Positions 57,789 through 64,000 of a stretch of DNA of 64,000 nucleotides are shown one piece after another. A program made the translations under genes and the position numbers. Positions within the stretch are counted from its first letter, which is position 1, and every line of letters starts with the position of its first letter. Origin of the DNA: Pseudomonas sp. p1(2021b) (GTDB taxonomy: Bacteria > Pseudomonadota > Gammaproteobacteria > Pseudomonadales > Pseudomonadaceae); NCBI RefSeq assembly GCF_020151015.1, contig NZ_CP083746.1:1765001-1829000 (forward strand), in the 5' to 3' direction. The notes beneath the pieces were generated by a model, which was not told the origin of the DNA, did not search any database, and saw only the letters and a program-made list of their open reading frames with translations.

Positions 57789-59348
57789 TCAGTAGTGGCC
57801 GACGTGGGCCTGGCAGACCAGCTCCTCGTACAGCCGGGCGTAGGGTTCCACCGCCTGGCACCAGTTGAACGGCTGGGTCATGGCCAGGCAGCGCATGGCG
57901 TTGAGCAGGTCCTTCTTTGCATATACATAGAAGGCCCGGGCCAGCGCCTCGCGGTAGCTGTCCACCGTGGACTCGTCGAACAAGAAGCCCGTGACGCCAT
58001 TTTCGATGGTGTCCGCCAGGCCACCGGTGTTGCGCGCCACTGGCAGCGAGCCGAAGCGCTGCGCATACATCTGGCTCAGGCCGCACGGCTCGTAGCGTGA
58101 CGGCATGAGCAGGAAGTCGCTACCAGCGAACATGCGCCGGGCGTCGGTTTCGTTGAAGCCGATGCGCACGCCCACACGGCCCGGGTAGCGCAGGGCCAGC
58201 TCGCGCATGGCCTGTTCTTCTTCCGGTTCGCCACGGCCGATGATCGCGATCTGGCCTCCTTGGCTGACGATGTAGTCGGCCACGCCCAGGGTCAGGTCCA
58301 GGCCTTTCTGGTAGACCAGGCGCGAGACCACGGCGAACAACGGCCCTTCGGATGCCTCAAGTTGGAACAGCTCGCGCACTTGTTGTGCATTGCGCGCCTT
58401 GCCGTCCCAGTCGTTGAGGCTGAAGTTGTGCTCCAGGTGCTTGTCGGTGGCCGAGTCCCAGCTTTCGTCGATACCGTTGGGGATGCCGCCGAGCAGGCCT
58501 TGCTGGGCCTTGCTGGCCAGGAAACCGTCCAGCCCGCAGCCGAATGCCGGGGTGGTGATCTCACGGGCGTAGGTGGCACTCACCGTGGTGATGTGGCTGG
58601 AGTAGGCCAGGCCCGCCTTGAGGAACGACAGCTTGCCGTAGAACTCCATGCCTTCCTGTTGCAAGGCATGGTCGGGAATGGCCAGTTCCGGGCAGCAGCC
58701 GCGGCTGAACACGCCTTGGTAGGCCAGGTTGTGGATGGTGAACAAAGTCGGGGTATTCAGGCCGCGCCAGTGCATGTAGGCCGGTGCCAGGCCAGCAGGC
58801 CAGTCGTGGGCGTGCACCAGGTCGGGGCGCCAGTGGATCATGCCTTCGCCAGCGGCGATTTCCGCGGCGGCCAGGCCCAGGCGGGCGAAGCGGATGTGGT
58901 TGTCGGGCCAGTCACGGCCATTGTTGGCACCATAGGGCGTGCCGTCGCGCTGGTACAGCTCGGGGCAGAGCAACACATAGATGACCAGGCCATCGGGCAG
59001 GTCCATGCGCCCGATCTTGCACGGCGGCAGGGCCGCATGGCCGCCGAGTTCGCCGACGATATGGATGGGGTTGTCGCTTTCCACCACCTGGCGGTAGCCA
59101 GGGATCAGTACGCGCACGTCATGCAACTGGGAGAGGGCCCGTGGCAGGGCCGAAGACACATCGCCAAGCCCGCCGGTCTTGACCAGGTCGGCGATTTCCG
59201 AGGTCACGAACAGGATCTTGCGTTTATGGAGGTTATGACGCCGCTGGGCGCCAGGTGCCTTGGCTGTCGTGGCGAAGTCCGGCAGGAGCGGTTCGCGGTT
59301 GTCCGGGTTGAATGTGTCTACGTGAGGCTCGACAGCGGCACTGATCAT
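57789..59348 (-). CDS. glgA: Glycogen/starch synthase
   Basis: This GT5 enzyme elongates alpha-1,4 glucan from a nucleotide glucose. The 519 residues include the ADP-glucose-binding KTGGLGDV in the N-terminal Rossmann half and EPCGLSQMYAQRFGSLP with NTGGLADTI in the C-terminal half. An extra N-terminal extension (MISAAVEPHVDTFNPDNRE) precedes the conserved KILFVTSEIADLVKTGG. ATG 59348 follows GGAGAG. No glgC is in the window, so its donor supply is unclear. It is the first gene of the minus-strand operon. Confidence 0.94.
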   Translation of the reverse strand: MISAAVEPHVDTFNPDNREPLLPDFATTAKAPGAQRRHNLHKRKILFVTSEIADLVKTGGLGDVSSALPRALSQLHDVRVLIPGYRQVVESDNPIHIVGELGGHAALPPCKIGRMDLPDGLVIYVLLCPELYQRDGTPYGANNGRDWPDNHIRFARLGLAAAEIAAGEGMIHWRPDLVHAHDWPAGLAPAYMHWRGLNTPTLFTIHNLAYQGVFSRGCCPELAIPDHALQQEGMEFYGKLSFLKAGLAYSSHITTVSATYAREITTPAFGCGLDGFLASKAQQGLLGGIPNGIDESWDSATDKHLEHNFSLNDWDGKARNAQQVRELFQLEASEGPLFAVVSRLVYQKGLDLTLGVADYIVSQGGQIAIIGRGEPEEEQAMRELALRYPGRVGVRIGFNETDARRMFAGSDFLLMPSRYEPCGLSQMYAQRFGSLPVARNTGGLADTIENGVTGFLFDESTVDSYREALARAFYVYAKKDLLNAMRCLAMTQPFNWCQAVEPYARLYEELVCQAHVGHY

Positions 59349-59876
59349 ACTTCTCTCCGTCCCTTGTGTCGGGTGGCTGGGCACCCTTTGCGTTATGTCG
59401 TGTTGGTTCTCTCTGGTTCGTACGTCTTCGTAGTGCGTTCCTTGCCCCGGAGCCGTGCGCGCAAGCGCACCGTGCAATCGGCATTCCAGCCGAAGGCAGT
59501 TGGACTGTGTGGGGTGGGTGGGCCGAGGCTGGGGTCGTCCCGTTGCTCTGGCCTACTTAATTCCTGACCTGCCGCTTTATTGGAAAGTTTCGATTTTTTT
59601 CCGTCCGGTTACCCAGGCGGTTTGGCAGGCGGAATCCCGAGTGTAGGAGAGGTTGCGTTACAAATGTGACCCGCTGGTCACTTCGGTGACGACCGTAGGT
59701 CTGCGCAAACGTTGGCGGGTTGTTACCAGATGTGAATAGCTTGAGAGGGGCGTTGCCTGGGGGATCGAGCGCCGCGCGGGCGGCGCTGGACCTCACCAAC
59801 GGCGAAGCTGTTACGGTGGACGAGTTGTACTAGAAGTGGGAGCCCGAAAAGCCCCCACGCCAAGGGAGGGGATGAC
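59349..59876. other. Intergenic region upstream of the glgA operon
   Basis: About 530 bases that should hold the glgA operon promoter. Visible are the inverted repeat GTGACC-CGCT-GGTCAC (59666-59681) and a weak hairpin at 59836-59858. No convincing sigma70 promoter or gene was found; a GTG-started 33-codon frame (59732-59833) is not supported. Confidence 0.4.
59836..59858 (-). terminator. Possible terminator of the coiled-coil gene
   Basis: On the minus strand GTGGGGGC and GCTCCCAC pair (eight pairs, one G-T) just after the stop at 59877. It lacks a clear U tract. Confidence 0.4.
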
Positions 59877-60044
59877 TCAGAGGCTGATAGCTTTGTCTTC
59901 GCAGCGCGCCTGCTCCAGCAGCAGGTTCAACTGGGCGACCTGCTGGCGCAGTTGGTCGCGTTCATCTTTCAGGCGGCGCAGCTCGTCACGGCGCACGGTG
60001 ACATAGAGGGTCTGGGTTGGAGTAGCAGGCATCAATGTACCCAT
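59877..60044 (-). CDS. Small coiled-coil hypothetical protein
   Basis: The 55-residue product MGTLMPATPTQTLYVTV... ends in a leucine-heptad helix (LRRLKDERDQLRQQVAQLNLLLEQ), probably a dimeric coiled coil. ATG 60044 has GAGG about seven bases upstream; an internal ATG at 60032 is possible. There is no signal peptide. It lies divergent from gnd across a 287-base gap. No function can be assigned. Confidence 0.6.
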   Translation of the reverse strand: MGTLMPATPTQTLYVTVRRDELRRLKDERDQLRQQVAQLNLLLEQARCEDKAISL

Positions 60045-60331
60045 GTAAACACCTCGCAATTCTGGACGTTTTTTTGGGGAGCGGGCGAGCCCGCCAATGT
60101 GCCGGTACTGGCAACACACCGTTCTAGGTTGAACACGACTCCCTATCGACGAGTGTTCCTTACAAGGGTAGACGCTCGTGCGGCGGGCATTCTGAATTCT
60201 TTTCCTGGCCTTGGGAACTTTTTTGTTTATCGTTGTCGCCCCGTTCGTCGGTGAACCCTCGGACGGAGTGCTGGACTAATCTGAACACCTGAACCGCGTT
60301 GTCATCCATTTACCAAGGGGAGCTTCGGCAC

Positions 60332-61308
<977 letters not shown>

Positions 61309-61312
<4 letters not shown>

Positions 61313-62811
61313 AGCCACAGAAGATTCCCGCCGCGCCGCCGTGCACCTTGTTCCTGTTCGGCGCCAACGGCGACCTGGTCAAGCGCCTGCTGATGCCGGC
61401 GCTGTACAACCTCAGCCGCGATGGCCTGCTGGACCGCAACCTGCGTATCGTCGGCGTGGACCACAACCCGGCCACCGCGCAGGCGTTCGCCGACCGCCTG
61501 CATGATTTCATGGCCGAGCGCGACAAGGGCGAAGGCGCCAACAAATGCCTGGATGACAAGCGCTGGGCACGCCTTGCCAAGCGCCTGGACTACCAGACCG
61601 GCGATTTCCTCGACCCCGCCACTTATGCCGCCATCGCCCGGCGCATCGACAAGACCGCCCACGGCAATGCCATCTTCTACCTGGCCACTTCGCCGCGCTT
61701 CTTCCCCGAAGTGGCGCAGCGCCTGGGCGATGCCGGCCTGCTGGACGAGTCCGGCGGCGGCTTTCGCCGGGTCGTGGTGGAAAAGCCCTTCGGCACCGAC
61801 CTTGCCAGCGCCGAAGCCCTGAACGCCTGCCTGCTGGGGGTGATGACCGAGCGGCAGATCTACCGGATCGACCATTACCTGGGCAAGGAGACGGTGCAGA
61901 ACATCCTGGTCAGCCGCTTCTCCAACGGCCTGTTCGAGTCGTTCTGGAACAACCACTACATCGACCATATCCAGATCACCGCCGCCGAAACCGTCGGCGT
62001 CGAGACCCGCGGTGCCTTCTACGACAACACCGGCGCCCTGCGCGACATGGTGCCCAATCACCTGTTCCAGTTGCTGGCGATGGTCGCCATGGAGCCCCCG
62101 GCCGCATTCGCCGCCGACGCCGTGCGCAGCGAGAAGGCCAAGGTGATCGGCGCCATCCGCCCCTGGTCGCAGAAGATGGCGCTGAAGAACTCCGTGCGCG
62201 GCCAGTACGTGGCCGGCAAGCAAGGCCGCAAGCGCCTGGCGGGTTACCGGCAGGAGCCCAACGTGGCCCCCGACAGCCGCACCGAGACCTATGTGGCCTT
62301 GAAGGTGATGATCGACAACTGGCGCTGGGCCGGCGTGCCGTTCTACCTGCGCACCGGCAAGCGCATGAGCGTGCGCGACACCGAAATCGCCATCTGCTTC
62401 AAGCCCGCGCCCTATGCCCAGTTCCGCGAGTCGGAGCTGGAGCGGCCCAAGCCCAACTACCTGAAGATCCAGATCCAGCCCAACGAGGGCATGTGGTTCG
62501 ACCTGCAGGCCAAGCGCCCGGGCCCCGAGCTGGTGATGGAGAACGTCGAGCTGGGCTTCGCCTACAAGGACTTCTTCCAGATGACCCCGGCGACCGGCTA
62601 CGAGACGCTGATCTACGACTGTCTCACCGGCGACCAGACCCTGTTCCAGCGTGCCGACAACATCGAGAACGGTTGGCGCGCGGTGCAGCCGTTCCTGGAT
62701 GCCTGGGCCAGCGGCGGCGAGGTGCATGAATACGCCGCCGGCGAGGATGGCCCTGAGGCGGGCAACGAGCTGCTTACGCGTGACAAGCGGGAGTGGCATA
62801 CCTTGGGTTGA
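61309..62811 (+). CDS. zwf: Glucose-6-phosphate 1-dehydrogenase
   Basis: Zwf oxidises glucose 6-phosphate to 6-phosphogluconolactone. The 500-residue protein has the Rossmann GANGDLVKR (the usual motif is GASGDLAKR), the active-site [13 protein letters not shown] with Asp188, His189 and Lys193, and RTGKRMS. ATG 61309 is coupled to gnd by a four-base overlap. Pseudomonads have several zwf paralogues; this one pairs with gnd rather than with pgl-eda, so it is probably a second isozyme. The residue after GAN(G)D suggests altered cofactor contacts, not verified. Confidence 0.94.
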
Positions 62812-62858
62812 TGCCTCGTCCGTACTGGGACAGGCCCACACACAGGGGGGCGCCGGAC

Positions 62859-62885
62859 CTGTAGGAGCGGGCTTGTCCCGCGATC
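62859..62885. repeat. Single REP unit
   Basis: CTGTAGGAGCGGGCTTGTCC plus CGCGATC; unpaired, between zwf and the GH15 gene. Confidence 0.7.
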
Positions 62886-62931
62886 AGGGCGCATGCCGCC
62901 CCGGAATGCGCAGTCCAACAAAGGAGCCCCC

Positions 62932-64000
62932 ATGCCAGCCCCGATCGAAGACTACGCCCTATTGGGCAACTGCCGCAGCGCCGCCCTGGTCAGCCGCGAC
63001 GGTTCATTGGACTGGTTGTGCCTGCCACGTTTCGATGCCCCGGCAGTCTTCGCCGCGCTGCTGGGCAACGAGGAAAACGGCCGCTGGCGCCTGGCCCCCT
63101 GCGACCTGGTGGAAACCACCCACCGGCGCTACCTCGACGACACCCTGATCCTGGAAACCACCTACACCACCGCCAGCGGTCGTGCCCGCGTTCTGGATTT
63201 CATGCCGCTGGGCGAGCACAGCGCCGTGGTCCGCATGGTCGAAGGCCTGGCCGGCGAAACCGGCTTCGAGATGGACTTGGTGCTGCGCTTCGACTACGGC
63301 CGCAGCGTGCCCTGGGTGGAAAGGATCGACCCCCTGACCCTGAGTGCCGTCGCCGGCCCAGACCGCCTCATCCTGCGCAGTACCGAGCCCGTCCATTCCC
63401 ACGACCACCACAGCGTTTGTCGCTTCCGCGTCCACGCCGGTCAACGCCAGGTGTTCAGCCTGCGCCATCAGCTGTCGCACCTGCCCCCGCAGCCGGACTT
63501 CGATGTCGACCAGGCCCTGGAAAACAGCCATACCCAATGGCAGGCCTTCGCTGCCCGCTGCCCCGACGTCGGCCCCTGGACGGCCCTGGTCCGCCGCTCT
63601 CTGCTGACCCTCAAGGCCCTGACCTACGCCCCTACCGGTGGCATGGTCGCCGCTGCTACCACCTCCTTGCCTGAGCGCATCGGCGGCGAGCGCAACTGGG
63701 ACTACCGCTACTGCTGGCTACGCGACGCCACCATGACCCTGCTGGCGCTGATGAACCTCGGCTATTTCGACGAAGCCCAGGCCTGGCGCGAATGGCTGCT
63801 GCGCTCGGTGGCCGGCAACCCGGAACAGATGCAAATCATGTACGGCCTGGCCGGTGAGCGCGACCTGCCGGAATTCACCCTGCCGTGGCTCAGTGGCTAC
63901 GAACAGTCCCGGCCCGTTCGCATCGGCAACGCCGCCGCCCAACAGCTGCAATTGGATATCTACGGCGAACTTGCCGACGCCATGACCCAGGCCATTCGTG
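62932..64000 (+). CDS. Glycoside hydrolase family 15 protein, 3' end beyond window
   Basis: The frame starts MPAPIEDYALLGNCRSAALVSRDGSLDWLCLP, typical of bacterial GH15 proteins (glucoamylase/trehalase-like), and continues off the right edge after about 356 codons. An N-terminal beta-domain (1-235) precedes the catalytic (alpha/alpha)6 region, where ERIGGERNWDYRYCWLRDATMTL is the conserved substrate-binding block. AAGGAG precedes the ATG. It follows gnd-zwf across 120 bases and may be in the same transcript. Trehalase or glucan hydrolysis would fit the neighbouring trehalose locus; the catalytic acid lies beyond the window. Confidence 0.88.
   Translation, partial: MPAPIEDYALLGNCRSAALVSRDGSLDWLCLPRFDAPAVFAALLGNEENGRWRLAPCDLVETTHRRYLDDTLILETTYTTASGRARVLDFMPLGEHSAVVRMVEGLAGETGFEMDLVLRFDYGRSVPWVERIDPLTLSAVAGPDRLILRSTEPVHSHDHHSVCRFRVHAGQRQVFSLRHQLSHLPPQPDFDVDQALENSHTQWQAFAARCPDVGPWTALVRRSLLTLKALTYAPTGGMVAAATTSLPERIGGERNWDYRYCWLRDATMTLLALMNLGYFDEAQAWREWLLRSVAGNPEQMQIMYGLAGERDLPEFTLPWLSGYEQSRPVRIGNAAAQQLQLDIYGELADAMTQAIR

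Noticed and set aside
59665..59681. CRP/Vfr-like site TGTGA..TCAC upstream of glgA
   Set aside because: The half-sites are separated by eight bases rather than six, and the second half-site is incomplete.
59732..59833. 33-codon GTG-started frame ending VTVDELY
   Set aside because: It looks peptide-like at the end but has no ribosome-binding site and no recognisable relative; too short to support.

Overview
The window is chromosomal DNA from a Pseudomonas of the P. putida group. The evidence is the high GC content, the GntR-prpB-prpC-acnD-prpF-prpD-acnB order, a PrrF small RNA with its Fur box, GlgE-type glucan genes, and more than twenty intergenic REP palindromes built around GCGGG..CCCGC cores. 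No phage, transposase, CRISPR array or rRNA was found. The content is mostly core metabolism; the less ordinary part is a small AT-richer regulatory patch near 28.6-30.1 kb.

Layout. 1-905: 5' part of pabB (minus). 1104-4158 (minus): a three-gene ATP-grasp ligase / inactive transglutaminase-7TM / retropepsin cassette. 4453-13020 (plus): the 2-methylcitrate (propionate) operon under a GntR/FCD regulator, with GTCGACAA boxes, converging on acnB (13185-15794, minus) at a shared bidirectional terminator. 16.2-21.4 kb: a DUF1289 protein, queD, a PepSY-PepSY-response regulator-histidine kinase operon resembling BqsPQRS/CarSR, and an HPP-CBS membrane protein. 21.3-26 kb: a LysR regulator divergent from prpE, then an ExaC/AldB-type aldehyde dehydrogenase. 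26-30.1 kb: a YdcH-like protein, tRNA-Gln(TTG), an M14 carboxypeptidase, a sigma-region-4/FecR-N hybrid, PrrF, a small hypothetical protein and a CI/LexA-like repressor.

30.2-37.7 kb: the leucine/isovalerate operon (liuA-liuB-liuC-liuD, minus) divergent from an acyl-CoA ligase, with two identical palindromic operators 50 bp apart between them and no liuR nearby. 37.8-59.3 kb: a large alpha-glucan/trehalose locus. glgE, a treS-maltokinase fusion and glgB are on the plus strand; glgA-treZ-malQ-treY-DUF2934-glgX are on the minus strand. A passenger-less autotransporter barrel and an endonuclease/phosphatase-family protein lie between them. 59.9-64 kb: a 55-residue coiled-coil protein, then gnd-zwf and the start of a GH15 hydrolase.

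How it works together. Propionate is activated by PrpE and processed by PrpC, AcnD/PrpF, PrpD, AcnB and PrpB to succinate and pyruvate. Leucine-derived isovaleryl-CoA goes through LiuA-D. Trehalose is turned by TreS-Mak, GlgE and GlgB into branched glucan, and GlgX, TreY and TreZ turn glucan back into trehalose, a cycle linked to osmotic and desiccation stress. Gnd and Zwf connect hexose phosphates with the pentose phosphate route. Start sites were set from ribosome-binding sites, signal peptides, family N-termini and ATGA overlaps. Family assignments are from recognition of motifs, not database searches.
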